Shown: positions 44,230 to 53,578, numbered from the stretch's first letter. The stretch is 64,000 nt of DNA from Agrobacterium arsenijevicii (GCA_000949895.1 JWIT01000008.1:266010-330009); one strand, 5' to 3'. The notes: generated from the sequence alone by a model not told the origin. A program made the numbers and translations.

Positions 44230-44958
44230 ATGCTGACATCAGTTCCCAACAACGGGCATGGCCAATTCTCATCGAATTTTCATGTGGTTGAGCATTCGAA
44301 AACTATGGATGCTTCAGTCAGGAAGCTGGCGATCATCGATGACCGCGCGCTGGACCGTGAATGTCTGGCCCAGAGCCTGATCGCATACGGCCTGGACATG
44401 GAAGTCGAATTATTCTCGTCACTGGACGAGTGGAGAAATACCCCGGACTGCCATCATACCGGCATCCTGGTCAATGTCGGCCGCAACGGTTTTTCCGATG
44501 ACGGATCGCTTCATGAGTTGCGGGAATTTATTGCCGATTTCCCCTATCTGCCGGTCGTCATTCTTGCGGAAAACCGCGATCTGCGCCAGGTCATGAGGGC
44601 TTTTGACGTGGGCGTGCGGGGATACATCTCCTCGGCGATAGGTTTGGCGGTATGCGTCGGCGCCATCTCACTCGCATTGGCGGGCGGCGCCTTCGTATCG
44701 GCTGAAAATCTCAGCGATCTGAGGCAATTGCTCGTGGTTGCGGAAGACAAGGAACGCCAGCGAACGGCAATGTTCACCCAGCGGGAGGTCGATGTCATCA
44801 ATGCCCTGACTCAAGGCAAGCCGAACAAGATCATCGCCTATGAACTCAACCTTCGTGAAAGCACCGTAAAGGTGCATGTTCGCAACATCATGAAGAAAGT
44901 AGATGCAAAAAACAGAACGGAAGTGATTTTCAAAATATCGGATCTGTTCAAGAATTGA
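44230..44958 (+). CDS. LuxR-family regulator with degenerate receiver domain (copy 1)
   Basis: A 242-residue regulator. Residues 31-140 have a receiver-like fold starting KLAIIDDRALDRECLAQSL. However, the third strand (79-84) reads ILVNVG without the phosphoacceptor Asp, and the usual Lys in GVRGYISS (128-135) is Ser. The LuxR HTH is at 180-240 (FTQREVDVINALTQGKPNKI, STVKVHVRNIMKK). Such pseudo-receivers respond to ligands or protein partners instead of phosphate. A close relative lies at 52814-53527 on the other side of the sugar cassette. The ATG at 44230 has AGGA upstream. It faces the fusion kinase divergently. Confidence 0.85.
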   Translation: MLTSVPNNGHGQFSSNFHVVEHSKTMDASVRKLAIIDDRALDRECLAQSLIAYGLDMEVELFSSLDEWRNTPDCHHTGILVNVGRNGFSDDGSLHELREFIADFPYLPVVILAENRDLRQVMRAFDVGVRGYISSAIGLAVCVGAISLALAGGAFVSAENLSDLRQLLVVAEDKERQRTAMFTQREVDVINALTQGKPNKIIAYELNLRESTVKVHVRNIMKKVDAKNRTEVIFKISDLFKN

Positions 44959-45174
44959 CCCCGGCGTCGTATGCAGTGAAATCAGGGGGAATTTATATTT
45001 TTTTACGGGTGCCGGGTACCGCCTGATGCAAGAGCATTGAAGCGATGATGATAGACGGCCGCGCATCTTCTCTAAGTCTTTCGGCTAGCATTCCAGGCAC
45101 AAAGGCGGAATGACGGCCACCGAGCCGGATACGGTAATCTCCGGTCCTTGGACATATGTACCCGGGATCGCGCC

Positions 45175-46578
45175 ATGCAAAATTTCGTCGAAAATTTCCA
45201 AAACTCGGATCGACTGCGACTGCGCTCCCGCAACATCATACCGGGCGGCGCACATACCTATGCAAAGGGCGACGACCAGTATCCCGTTCTGTCTCCCGGC
45301 TTTATTGCAAGAGGATATGGCTGTCATGTCTGGGATGTCGATGGAAACGAATATATCGAGTACGGCATGGGCAATCGAGCTGTCGGCCTTGGCCATGCAT
45401 ACCCCGACGTCGTAGAGGCAGCGCGTGCAGAACTATACTGCGGCTGCAATTTCACACGTCCTTCAAAGATCGAGGTGGATTGCGCATCGACTTTTCTCGA
45501 CACGATCCAGACGGCCGAAATGGTCAAATTCTGCAAGAACGGTTCTGATGCGACATCCGCCGCAGTGCGACTTGCACGGGCCGTGACGGGCCGCGACCTG
45601 ATCGCGCGCTGCAGCGACCACCCGTTTTTCTCGACCGACGACTGGTTCATCGGGACAACTGAGATGAACGCGGGCATTCCCGAGGCGATCCAGAATCTGG
45701 TCCTTGGCTTCGGTTACAACGATCTGGCAAGCGCACGCAGTCTGTTTGACCGCTTTCCAGGTCAAATAGCGGCCTTCATCCTGGAACCGTCGCGAGGGGA
45801 TCCGCCGCACGACCATTTTCTTCACAAGCTCAAAACGCTCTGCCACGAAAGAGGCGCGCTTTTCATTCTCGACGAAATGATCACCGGCTTCCGTTGGGAT
45901 GCGGGCGGAGCGCAGAAGACATACGATATCGTCCCTGATCTATCCTGTTTCGGCAAGGCGTTAGGGAATGGCTTTTCGATCTCCGCACTTGCCGGCAAGC
46001 GTGAGTTCATGGAACGGGGCGGTCTCGATCAAACCAATGCCCCCCGCGTCTTCCTGCTTTCGACGACGCATGGGGCGGAAACGCATGCGATGGCGGCCGC
46101 TATCGCAACAATGCAGATCTACCAGCGCGAACCCGTGGTCCCACATCTGGTCCGCCAGGGAAATGCGCTGCATACTGCCATTGGCCAGATTGTTATTGGT
46201 CACGGCCTCGATTCCTACTTCGGCGTCCAGGGCCATTCCGCTTGCCTCAGCTACTTCACGAAAGATCAGAATGGAAAGCCGTCTCAGGCATTTCGCTCGC
46301 TTTTCCTGCAGGAAACCATCCGCCGTGGCGTTCTCGCACCGTCTCTCGTTGTAAGCTACACGCATGGGGACGAGGACATAGCCAAAACGCTCGATGCCAT
46401 CGATGGGGCACTCGTCGTCTATCGCAAAGCGCTGGAATATGGCGTCGAAAAATTCCTGACAGGGCGCCCGTCCGATGTCGTCTTTCGACGTTTCAATAGC
46501 GGCGCGCAGCATCAAGCCGCCCATCATCTGGCCGGGGCCGAGATGTCGGGATTATCGGAAACCATCCAAAAGTCTTAA
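45175..46578 (+). CDS. Class III PLP aminotransferase, glutamate-1-semialdehyde aminomutase-like
   Basis: A 467-residue pyridoxal-phosphate enzyme. The N-terminal PGGAHTYAKGDDQYP segment and VWDVDGNEYIEYGMGNRAVGLGHA are GSA-aminomutase-like. The PLP pocket shows NGSDATSAAVRLAR, the Asp in ILDEMITGFRW, and the Schiff-base Lys in FGKALGNGFS (about residue 270). In a chlorophyll-free, sugar-nucleotide setting it more likely transfers an amino group to a keto sugar or a sugar side chain than makes 5-aminolevulinate. It starts the cassette with the NAD epimerase gene 117 bases later. An upstream frame to 45148 adds nine residues; no strong ribosome site separates the two. Confidence 0.83.
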   Translation: MQNFVENFQNSDRLRLRSRNIIPGGAHTYAKGDDQYPVLSPGFIARGYGCHVWDVDGNEYIEYGMGNRAVGLGHAYPDVVEAARAELYCGCNFTRPSKIEVDCASTFLDTIQTAEMVKFCKNGSDATSAAVRLARAVTGRDLIARCSDHPFFSTDDWFIGTTEMNAGIPEAIQNLVLGFGYNDLASARSLFDRFPGQIAAFILEPSRGDPPHDHFLHKLKTLCHERGALFILDEMITGFRWDAGGAQKTYDIVPDLSCFGKALGNGFSISALAGKREFMERGGLDQTNAPRVFLLSTTHGAETHAMAAAIATMQIYQREPVVPHLVRQGNALHTAIGQIVIGHGLDSYFGVQGHSACLSYFTKDQNGKPSQAFRSLFLQETIRRGVLAPSLVVSYTHGDEDIAKTLDAIDGALVVYRKALEYGVEKFLTGRPSDVVFRRFNSGAQHQAAHHLAGAEMSGLSETIQKS

Positions 46579-46695
46579 CCGATGGAGGCGGCTAAACCGT
46601 TTGCATACCGGCTGCGGCCGCTTTGCCCGGTGCATCGGTCTCCACTGAAAAGATACGCTGGTTACGATCGACAACGGATTTTGAGGGGAAATTTC

Positions 46696-47766
46696 ATGCA
46701 CGTTCTGGTCACCGGGCATCGCGGATACATCGGCTCCGTCATGGTACCCATCCTGCGCAAAGCCGGTCACGAAGTTCACGGCTATGACACCGAATTCTAC
46801 CATCGCTGCGCTTATCTTCCGGGGGGACCTTTGCCGCAGGTCCCAGGTGTCTGCAAGGACATCCGCGACATCGCGCCTTCGGACATGGAAGGCTTCGACG
46901 CTGTCATTCATCTCGCGGCGCTGTCAAACGATCCGCTGAGTAATCTCAATCCGGAGATTACGTACGAAATTAACTACCGCGGCAGCGTTCGGGCAGCGGC
47001 GGCCGCAAAGCAGGCCGGGGTCAAGCGCTTCATCTTCGCCTCGTCGTGCAGCAACTATGGCGCCGCTGGCGAGGGACTGGTCAACGAGACGGCAGAACTG
47101 AAGCCGGTATCGGCCTATGGCACGTCCAAGGTATTGGCGGAGCGCGAGATCGCGGGACTAGCGAGCCCTGGCTTTTCACCCGTATATATGCGTCCTGCGA
47201 CGGCATATGGCCTTTCACCCATGCTACGCTTCGATATCGTCCTCAACAACCTGACCGCGTGGGCGGTGACGGAAGGACTGATCCTCCTGAAATCCGACGG
47301 GTCGCCATGGCGTCCGATCGTTCACATTGAGGATATTTCGCGGGCCTTTCTGGCCGCCCTCGAAGCGCCGACCGATGCCATACACAATCAGGCGTTCAAC
47401 GTCGGACAGGATGCGCATAATTACCAGATCAGGGAGATTGCCGAAATCGTCGCTCTCACGGTGCCCGGATGTCAGCTCCGATATGCCAGTGATGCAAGCC
47501 CCGATACCCGCTCCTACCGGGTCGATTTCGGCAAGATCGCCCGTGCGCTCCCGGCGTTCAAACCGACATGGACAGCGGCCGCGGGCGCCGAGCAACTCTA
47601 CCACGCGTTCAAGAGCGCCGGCCTGACAATGGCCGAATTCGAGGGGCCGCGCTATCAGCGGATCGGCCAGCTCCAGAAGCTGATCGGTGACAACGATATC
47701 GATAGCAACCTGCGCCGCCCCATGCCCGCTCAGCGCCGCGACGCCGATATTGCGGCACCGGTTTGA
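46696..47766 (+). CDS. NAD-dependent nucleotide-sugar epimerase/dehydratase
   Basis: A 356-residue extended SDR. The cofactor loop is GHRGYIG (residues 7-13), the Ser of the triad is in [12 protein letters not shown], and YGTSK gives Tyr-x3-Lys. [21 protein letters not shown] and [14 protein letters not shown] are substrate-domain phrases of sugar 4-epimerases and dehydratases. It may be the dehydratase or reductase acting on the CDP-sugar made by the cytidylyltransferase of this cassette; sequence alone does not decide. GAGGGG eight bases upstream supports the ATG at 46696, not the longer frame. A short tail after residue 315 is not typical of the family. Confidence 0.84.
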   Translation: MHVLVTGHRGYIGSVMVPILRKAGHEVHGYDTEFYHRCAYLPGGPLPQVPGVCKDIRDIAPSDMEGFDAVIHLAALSNDPLSNLNPEITYEINYRGSVRAAAAAKQAGVKRFIFASSCSNYGAAGEGLVNETAELKPVSAYGTSKVLAEREIAGLASPGFSPVYMRPATAYGLSPMLRFDIVLNNLTAWAVTEGLILLKSDGSPWRPIVHIEDISRAFLAALEAPTDAIHNQAFNVGQDAHNYQIREIAEIVALTVPGCQLRYASDASPDTRSYRVDFGKIARALPAFKPTWTAAAGAEQLYHAFKSAGLTMAEFEGPRYQRIGQLQKLIGDNDIDSNLRRPMPAQRRDADIAAPV

Positions 47767-47779
47767 ACAGGAGGCTCGG

Positions 47780-49123
47780 ATGGGCAAGATGGAGCCTTTC
47801 GCCAAGCTGACAGGCGCTGCATGGCGGGAGGCAGGTATCGGCCAGACTATTCATGATCTGGCTTCCCGCCTCTTTCCGATCTGTCGCAGCATCACCGGCC
47901 AGGGCGTGCGCGACACGATCGAGATACTCAAAGATTACATCGATATCGAGCAACATGCGGTCCCGAGCGAAACGCGGGTTTTCGACTGGACGGTGCCGCA
48001 GGAATGGGTTGTCCGGGACGCCTATGTGAAAAACCATTCGGGACGCAAGGTGATCGATTTTCAAACCTCGAACCTGCATCTCATGAACTACAGCATCCCC
48101 CAATGTCGCGTGATGCCGCTCGCCGAACTGAAAGCGCATATCTATACCTTGCCGGCCCAACCGGATCTCATTCCTTATAAAACAGCCTATTACACGGATG
48201 CCTGGGGCTTTTGCATGTCGCATCATGAGTTCCTCAAGCTTGAGGAAGGCGACTATGAAGTCGCAATCGACACCGAAAAGACGTCAGGCAATTTGTTTTA
48301 CGGCGAATACCTGCATGTCGGAACAAGCAGCAAAGAGGTGCTTCTCTTCGCGCATATTTGTCATCCGTCGCTGGCAAACGACAATTGTTCCGGCCTTGCA
48401 TTGCTGACGTGTCTTGCCGCCAGCCTGAAAAAGAGATCCACATATTACAATTATCGGTTCGTCTTTGCGCCTGGAACGATTGGTTCCCTGTCATGGCTTG
48501 CCCAGAACGAAGAAGGGTTATCGAACATCGCGCATGGCCTTGTGGTCTCATGCATTGGTGACGGGGGCGGGCCGAACTACAAGCGTAGCCGCAGGGCAGA
48601 TGCACTGATCGATCGGATTGCAGCCTGCACGCGGTGCGGGGAGGATCGCAAACACCTCGAAATCGCCGATTTCAGTCCCTATGGCTATGACGAGCGCCAA
48701 TTCTGTTCGCCGGGATTCAACCTGCCGGTCGGGCTTCTGCAGAGAAGCGCTTTTGGAACCTTTCCTGAATATCACACCTCGGCCGACAATCTCGATTTCA
48801 TCAAGCCAGAGCACCTCGCCACATCCTTTTGGATGATCATGGACATGATCGATGCTCTCGAAGGTAACTGGACACCGTTGAACCTTAAGCCGAAGGGTGA
48901 ACCCCAGCTCGGAAAATACGGGCTTTTTCCTGCGATCGGCGGCCATAAGACGAATGATGACCGCACCATGGCCTATCTCTGGATACTCAACCTCGCCGAT
49001 GGAAATAACTCGCTACTCGATATCGCCGAGACATCTAAAATGCCGTTTGTTGATATTGCGAGCGCTGCTGGCAGGCTGCTCGAGGCGGGCCTTGTCTCGA
49101 ACCTCGGTTTCCGCACCCGCTAG
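47780..49123 (+). CDS. DUF4910 peptidase-like protein with C-terminal winged helix
   Basis: A 447-residue protein. The opening LFPICRSITGQGVRDTI, the inserted FDWTVPQEWVVRDAYV domain (DUF2172-like) and an M28-aminopeptidase-like core are typical of DUF4910 proteins. The core metal site is probably the His and Asp of FAHICHPSLANDNCSG, the Glu/Asp of the IGDGGGPNYK region, and His in PEYHTSADNLDFI. The last 70 residues look like a winged helix. Such genes recur in polysaccharide and secondary-metabolite clusters; their reaction is unknown, and hydrolysis or amide formation on a sugar amine is a guess. AGGAGG precedes the ATG. It converges on the RfbC-like gene. Confidence 0.8.
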   Translation: MGKMEPFAKLTGAAWREAGIGQTIHDLASRLFPICRSITGQGVRDTIEILKDYIDIEQHAVPSETRVFDWTVPQEWVVRDAYVKNHSGRKVIDFQTSNLHLMNYSIPQCRVMPLAELKAHIYTLPAQPDLIPYKTAYYTDAWGFCMSHHEFLKLEEGDYEVAIDTEKTSGNLFYGEYLHVGTSSKEVLLFAHICHPSLANDNCSGLALLTCLAASLKKRSTYYNYRFVFAPGTIGSLSWLAQNEEGLSNIAHGLVVSCIGDGGGPNYKRSRRADALIDRIAACTRCGEDRKHLEIADFSPYGYDERQFCSPGFNLPVGLLQRSAFGTFPEYHTSADNLDFIKPEHLATSFWMIMDMIDALEGNWTPLNLKPKGEPQLGKYGLFPAIGGHKTNDDRTMAYLWILNLADGNNSLLDIAETSKMPFVDIASAAGRLLEAGLVSNLGFRTR

Positions 49124-49127
49124 CCCC

Positions 49128-49655
49128 TCATTGCCAGGCCGGCCAACCGAGGTCCTTTTCCGATATAACAGAGGGTGGCGCGGGCCATTCTACACCGATC
49201 GCGGGCTCGTCATAACGTATCCCCGCTGCACTTGCTTCGGCATATGGCACCGAAATCAAATAGGACACGGCAACGTCGTCGCTGAGCGACTGGAAGCCGT
49301 GCGCAAAGCCCTCGGGAATGTAGAACTGCGCGCCATTGTCGGCTGATAACGTCGTCCCAACCCATTGCAGATAGGTCGGTGAGCCACGTCGCAGATCGAC
49401 CGCGACATCCCATATCGACCCTTTGACGCAGGAAACGAGCTTTGTCTCCTGATGCGGCGGCCGCTGAAAATGCAGACCCCGTACAGTGTGTTTCAGCTTT
49501 GATAAGGAAAGGCTGTGCTGACTGAAGTCCGATACCAGCGCGTTGCTCTCAAATTCATGTTTGCAGAACGTCCTGGCAAAAGAGCCGCGGCTGTCCCGGA
49601 TAGGCACCGGCTTGACAACCCAAAGCCCCTCGATCCTCGTCTTCTCAAACAGCAT
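49128..49655 (-). CDS. rfbC: dTDP-4-dehydrorhamnose 3,5-epimerase-like protein
   Basis: A 175-residue cupin-fold epimerase. Conserved blocks are FARTFCKHEF, the catalytic His in RGLHFQRPPHQETKLV (near residue 62), GSIWDVAVDLRRGSPTYLQW and YIPEGFAHGFQSLSDDVAVSYL, with the conserved Tyr there. These enzymes invert C3 and C5 of 4-keto-6-deoxy sugars bound to dTDP or CDP. It is the only gene of the cassette on the minus strand, four bases from the convergent DUF4910 gene and divergent from the methyltransferase. AGGAG lies six bases before the ATG at 49655; a 24-residue extension is possible. Confidence 0.85.
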   Translation of the reverse strand: MLFEKTRIEGLWVVKPVPIRDSRGSFARTFCKHEFESNALVSDFSQHSLSLSKLKHTVRGLHFQRPPHQETKLVSCVKGSIWDVAVDLRRGSPTYLQWVGTTLSADNGAQFYIPEGFAHGFQSLSDDVAVSYLISVPYAEASAAGIRYDEPAIGVEWPAPPSVISEKDLGWPAWQ

Positions 49656-49972
49656 TCGGTGCTCCTGATGCGACCCCTTATCCAGGAGGAATTCTCCGCC
49701 ATTTTTCACGGCTCCGGAATACATCAATTGGCAGCATGCCTTGAAGGCTGACTGGCGAATAAGTCACCCTTTCGGTTACCGAGCTCACCCGCTTTAAGCG
49801 CATTTTTTGCGGATTCTCATCGAGTAGACATCTCATCCTACGACTTATGGATGACGTTTTCGTGCCGGATGCAGTATCGTCAGCCCCCCCTGATCCATAG
49901 TATTTTTCCAGTTAATAAAAGAATTTTCTGAAATTCACTCAAAGACACAGTGATGAAGTCAGGGGGCGCCAG
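49656..49972. other. Divergent promoter region of rfbC-like and C-methyltransferase genes
   Basis: A gene-free, AT-rich stretch (particularly 49800-49960). It should hold both promoters. The only structure noticed is CGCTT-T-AAGCG followed by CATTTTTTG (49792-49812), too short to call a terminator. Confidence 0.45.
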
Positions 49973-51265
49973 ATGAATAATGAGGCAGTCTTTTCTGCAA
50001 GACTCAGCGCGACGCATCATGTTGGGCTTTGCCGTCTCTGCAGTGCGCCATTGGTGCATACGTTTGTCGATCTGGGAATGTCCCCGCCCTGCGAAAGCTT
50101 CGTTGCAGCGGACGCAGCCAACGACGTCGAGCCATTCTACCCGCTCCATGCGTTCGTTTGCGACGACTGCTTCCTCGTCCAGCTTCAGGAATACGTCGCG
50201 CCTGAGAACATTTTCACGGAATACGCGTATTTCTCATCATTTTCAGACAGTTGGGTTGCTCACGCAAAGCGATATTGCGACATGATCATCGAGCGTTTCG
50301 CGCTTGGCGAATCGAGTTTCGTTGTCGAGCTTGCCAGCAACGACGGCTACCTGTTGCAACATTTCCTGAACAGTAACATTCCGATGCTCGGCATTGAACC
50401 GGCGGTCAACGTCGCAAAGGTGGCGATCGGGAAAGGTATCCCGACACTGACGGAATTTTTCAACGAAGCTTTGGCGACCGATATGGCGGCCGAGGGACAA
50501 AAGGCTGATCTCATCATCGGCAACAATGTTCTGGCCCAAGTGCCCGATATCAACGATTTCGTTGCCGGCATGAAAGTCCTGCTCAAGCCTGAAGGCGTGA
50601 TCACACTCGAATTCCCGCATATCGCAAGGCTTATCGAAGAAAACCAATTTGACACCATCTATCACGAGCACTTTTCCTACTTCTCCCTGCTGACCGTCGA
50701 AAAAATGGCCCGTCGTCATGGGCTCAAGGTTTTCGATGTCGAGGAAATCCCCACGCATGGCGGTTCACTGCGCGTTTATTTCTCGCACGAGGACAGCGGT
50801 TTTTCGCGGCAAGCCAGCGTGGATACCCTCCTCGCGCGGGAGCTCAGCGCTCAGCTCGACAAGATCGAGACCTATACCGCATTTGCCGAATCCGTGCGCC
50901 AAACCAAGCGAAACCTGTTGTCTTTCCTCATCCGCCTCAAGGAAATGCGCAAATCGATCTGCGCCTACGGCGCGCCGGGAAAGGGCAATACGCTGCTGAA
51001 TTATTGCGGCATCGGCACCGACTTCATCGACTTTGCCGTCGATCGCAATCCTTACAAACATGGTCGCCTCACGCCGGGAATGCATATCCCGATCCGGCCC
51101 GTCAGCGAAATCCAGCACATGAAGCCGGACTACGTTCTCATTCTACCCTGGAACCTGAAGAGTGAGATCGTTGCACAAATGAAAGACATCCAAAATTGGG
51201 GCGGAAAATTCATCGTTCCAATTCCCAACATATCCATCATTGATCCGAAGGAGTTGGCGCAATGA
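49973..51265 (+). CDS. SAM-dependent sugar C-methyltransferase (TylCIII/C3-methyltransferase type)
   Basis: A 430-residue protein with the three-part architecture of 4-keto-sugar C-methyltransferases. It has an N-terminal Cys zinc site (CRLCSAPL, later CDDC, residues 16-70), a SAM-binding domain (VVELASNDGYLLQHF, IGNNVLAQVPD) and a C-terminal domain beginning CAYGAPGKGNTLLNY (near 325). IYHEHFSYFSLLT carries the catalytic Tyr-His-Glu-His-like motif. These enzymes add a branch methyl at C3 of a nucleotide-bound 4-ketohexose. This indicates a branched sugar in the product. Its stop overlaps the cytidylyltransferase start (ATGA). Confidence 0.86.
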   Translation: MNNEAVFSARLSATHHVGLCRLCSAPLVHTFVDLGMSPPCESFVAADAANDVEPFYPLHAFVCDDCFLVQLQEYVAPENIFTEYAYFSSFSDSWVAHAKRYCDMIIERFALGESSFVVELASNDGYLLQHFLNSNIPMLGIEPAVNVAKVAIGKGIPTLTEFFNEALATDMAAEGQKADLIIGNNVLAQVPDINDFVAGMKVLLKPEGVITLEFPHIARLIEENQFDTIYHEHFSYFSLLTVEKMARRHGLKVFDVEEIPTHGGSLRVYFSHEDSGFSRQASVDTLLARELSAQLDKIETYTAFAESVRQTKRNLLSFLIRLKEMRKSICAYGAPGKGNTLLNYCGIGTDFIDFAVDRNPYKHGRLTPGMHIPIRPVSEIQHMKPDYVLILPWNLKSEIVAQMKDIQNWGGKFIVPIPNISIIDPKELAQ

Positions 51266-52074
51266 AGGTCGTCTTGTTCTGCGGCGGCAGGGGTACACGC
51301 ATCAGGGAATATTCCGAAAGCGTCCCAAAACCGCTGATCCCGCTCGGTTCTCAACCGATCATGCGGCATGTCATGCAATATTACGCCCGCTTTGGACATG
51401 AGGACTTCATCCTCTGCCTCGGCTACAAGGCGCACGTCATAAAAGAATTCTTCCTGAACAGTAGGCCGGAAAGCTATGCCGATTGCGTCATATCAAGCCC
51501 CGGACGCGTGGAGTTGCTCGAGGAACTGCCGAGGGATTGGCGCGTATCCCTGATCGATACGGGGATATGGCGCAATATAGGCGAACGTCTCTGGGCCGTA
51601 CGTCATCATCTCAAAGGCGAAAAGATGTTCCTCGCCAATTACAGCGACGGCCTGACCGATGTCGATCTAGACGACATGATCGCCAAATTCGAAAAGAGCG
51701 ACAAGCTCGCCTGCTTTCTGGCAGTCAGGCCGCCCCTCACCTACCACCTGGCAGAGATCGACGAAAACGGAAGGGTGCGGGAATTTCGATCGTCGGAAAC
51801 ATCCGATATGTGGATCAACGGCGGCTACTTCCTGATGCGACCCGAAATTTTCGACTACATGCGCGAGGGTGAAGAACTCGTGCTGGAACCGTTTGCCAGG
51901 TTGATTTCAGAAGACAAATTGATGGCCTACAAACATGAGGGCTTCTGGCGCTCAATGGATACCCTGCGCGACTGGCAGACGTTGGAGGCGATGGTCGAGC
52001 GTGGTGACATGCCATGGATAGGAGACGACGAATCCATGGCATGCAAATCGTCAAAGCCGAAGCTACGGCCATGA
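51262..52074 (+). CDS. rfbF: Glucose-1-phosphate cytidylyltransferase
   Basis: A 270-residue nucleotidyltransferase that makes CDP-glucose from CTP and glucose 1-phosphate. The N-terminal loop FCGGRGTRIREYSESVPKPL is close to the RfbF pattern, with the catalytic Arg and Lys. YSDGLTDVDL carries the metal-binding Asp, and later come MWINGGYFLMRPE and HEGFWRSMDTLRDW, a phrase characteristic of cytidylyltransferases rather than RmlA. It sets the nucleotide of this cassette as CDP. No separate RfbG-type CDP-glucose 4,6-dehydratase was recognised; the 46696 protein may fill that role. It overlaps both neighbours by four bases. Confidence 0.88.
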   Translation: MKVVLFCGGRGTRIREYSESVPKPLIPLGSQPIMRHVMQYYARFGHEDFILCLGYKAHVIKEFFLNSRPESYADCVISSPGRVELLEELPRDWRVSLIDTGIWRNIGERLWAVRHHLKGEKMFLANYSDGLTDVDLDDMIAKFEKSDKLACFLAVRPPLTYHLAEIDENGRVREFRSSETSDMWINGGYFLMRPEIFDYMREGEELVLEPFARLISEDKLMAYKHEGFWRSMDTLRDWQTLEAMVERGDMPWIGDDESMACKSSKPKLRP

Positions 52075-52724
52075 AGAACATGTCCCTCGCTTCGCCCGGT
52101 GATCGTCTGTCGATCCTTTGTCTTGGAGCTCATTCCGACGATATTGAGATCGGCGTCGGAGGCACGATCCTCAGCCTGCTTTCAAAAGGCGTATTGCTTG
52201 ATGTCTATTGGTGCGTCCTCAGCGCCGGCAACGAGCGCGCTCTGGAAGCGCGCAGTTCTGCCGAAGCTTTTCTGGCAAAGGCAGCATCCTACTCGATTGA
52301 GCTTGGATCGTTTCAGGATAGCTACTTTCCCACTCAGAGCCGCGAGATCAAGTCATGGCTTCTGATATTGCGCGACAAAATCAATCCCGACATCATATTC
52401 ACGCATAGCCGCGAGGATGCACACCAGGATCATCGCGAAATCAACAAGCTCACATCCAACGTCTTTCGAAATCACCTGATCATGGAATACGAAATCCCCA
52501 AGTGGGACGGCGATTTCGGCAGGCGAAATGCCTACGTGCCGTTGAGCGAAGACGCGATCAACATGAAGGTCGAACTTCTCCTGCAGCACTTTGGAACGCA
52601 AAGATCCAAGGACTGGTTCGACGCGGAAACCTTTCGTGGCTTGGCGCGGCTGCGGGGAATGGAATGCCGTGCGCCCACGCGTTTTGCAGAAGCCTTTACC
52701 GTCAGAAAGCTGATGTTCGCCTGA
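52071..52724 (+). CDS. PIG-L/LmbE-family deacetylase
   Basis: A 217-residue zinc amidohydrolase. The metal site is AHSDDIEIG (residues 20-28) and the His of the THSREDAHQDHRE segment (near 110-120), which also holds the catalytic Asp/His pair. PIG-L enzymes remove N-acetyl groups from amino sugars. Here the substrate may be an acetamido sugar of the cassette, complementing the aminotransferase. The start overlaps the upstream stop by ATGA at 52071. A LuxR regulator gene follows 89 bases later. Confidence 0.85.
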   Translation: MKNMSLASPGDRLSILCLGAHSDDIEIGVGGTILSLLSKGVLLDVYWCVLSAGNERALEARSSAEAFLAKAASYSIELGSFQDSYFPTQSREIKSWLLILRDKINPDIIFTHSREDAHQDHREINKLTSNVFRNHLIMEYEIPKWDGDFGRRNAYVPLSEDAINMKVELLLQHFGTQRSKDWFDAETFRGLARLRGMECRAPTRFAEAFTVRKLMFA

Positions 52725-52813
52725 AAGGCGCAAGCCCATTGACGGTACGAATTCGGCACGTTTTTCGGAAGTTCAGAAAAGAAGCCAAGTAGAGTACAGG
52801 GGGCATCTTCGTC

Positions 52814-53527
52814 ATGATACACAACTATATCTCCGAGAACCCATCCGCGGGCGCACCTCCGCATCCGCAGGCCGCAACAAGCGCAGCCAGCTACATCGGC
52901 ATCATAGACCGTCGCATGCTGGAGCGGGAATGCCTCGCGCATAGTCTCAACTATCAATATGCGGACAGGCGCATTCTGACCTTCTCTGACCTCGGCGAAT
53001 GGCAACAGGCACGCGCAGAAATCGGCATGCCTGCCGCGGTTCTGGTCAGCGTCGGACATGGTCCACTGCCAGAGACCAACCACGAGCTCGCAGAGATTGT
53101 CGCTGCGGTGTCGCCGGCCGCCGTCGTCGTGCTCTCCGACGACCAGGATATCAATACGATCCTCGATACGATCGCTCTTGGCGTGCGCGGTTATATATCG
53201 AGTTCTGTCAGTGTCGATGTCTGCGTTCAGGCGATCAGTCTCGCAATAGCAGGCGGTCGTTTCATACCGGCAAGCAGCGTCATGAACATGAAAAGTCTTT
53301 TCGGCCTAACTGCGCACGCGTCCAGACCGCCGATGAAATTTACAAGCCGTCAATCGGCTATCGCAGAGGCCCTGCGTTGCGGCAAGGCTAACAAGGATAT
53401 CGCGCTAGAGCTGAACCTCTGCGAAAGCACCATCAAGGTGCATATCCGTAACATCATGAAGAAGCTTGGAGCGACCAACCGCACAGAAGTTGCCTGCAAG
53501 ATCGGCGACATGGCTTACGAGCGCTAA
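52814..53527 (+). CDS. LuxR-family regulator with degenerate receiver domain (copy 2)
   Basis: A 237-residue paralogue of the protein at 44230. The receiver-like domain starts IGIIDRRMLERECLAHSL (residues 28-45); one acidic-pocket residue is Arg, the strand-3 Asp is missing (VLVSVG, 76-81), and the Lys is replaced in GVRGYISS. The LuxR HTH (175-235) has ESTIKVHIRNIMKKLGATNRTEV, very close to copy 1. Both thus seem unable to receive phosphate in the standard way. It sits between the sugar cassette and the copolymerase genes, so it probably controls export genes and/or the cassette. Confidence 0.85.
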   Translation: MIHNYISENPSAGAPPHPQAATSAASYIGIIDRRMLERECLAHSLNYQYADRRILTFSDLGEWQQARAEIGMPAAVLVSVGHGPLPETNHELAEIVAAVSPAAVVVLSDDQDINTILDTIALGVRGYISSSVSVDVCVQAISLAIAGGRFIPASSVMNMKSLFGLTAHASRPPMKFTSRQSAIAEALRCGKANKDIALELNLCESTIKVHIRNIMKKLGATNRTEVACKIGDMAYER

Positions 53528-53578
53528 GCACCCGTTCACCGGTCGCCACCGAACGCCCCGCTTACAGCAGGAACCGCC

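Noticed and set aside
44980..52800. CAGGGGG at 44984, 49960 and 52790 upstream of cassette genes, considered as a shared regulatory box
   Set aside because: At two of the three places it is simply the ribosome site of the next gene; flanks do not match.
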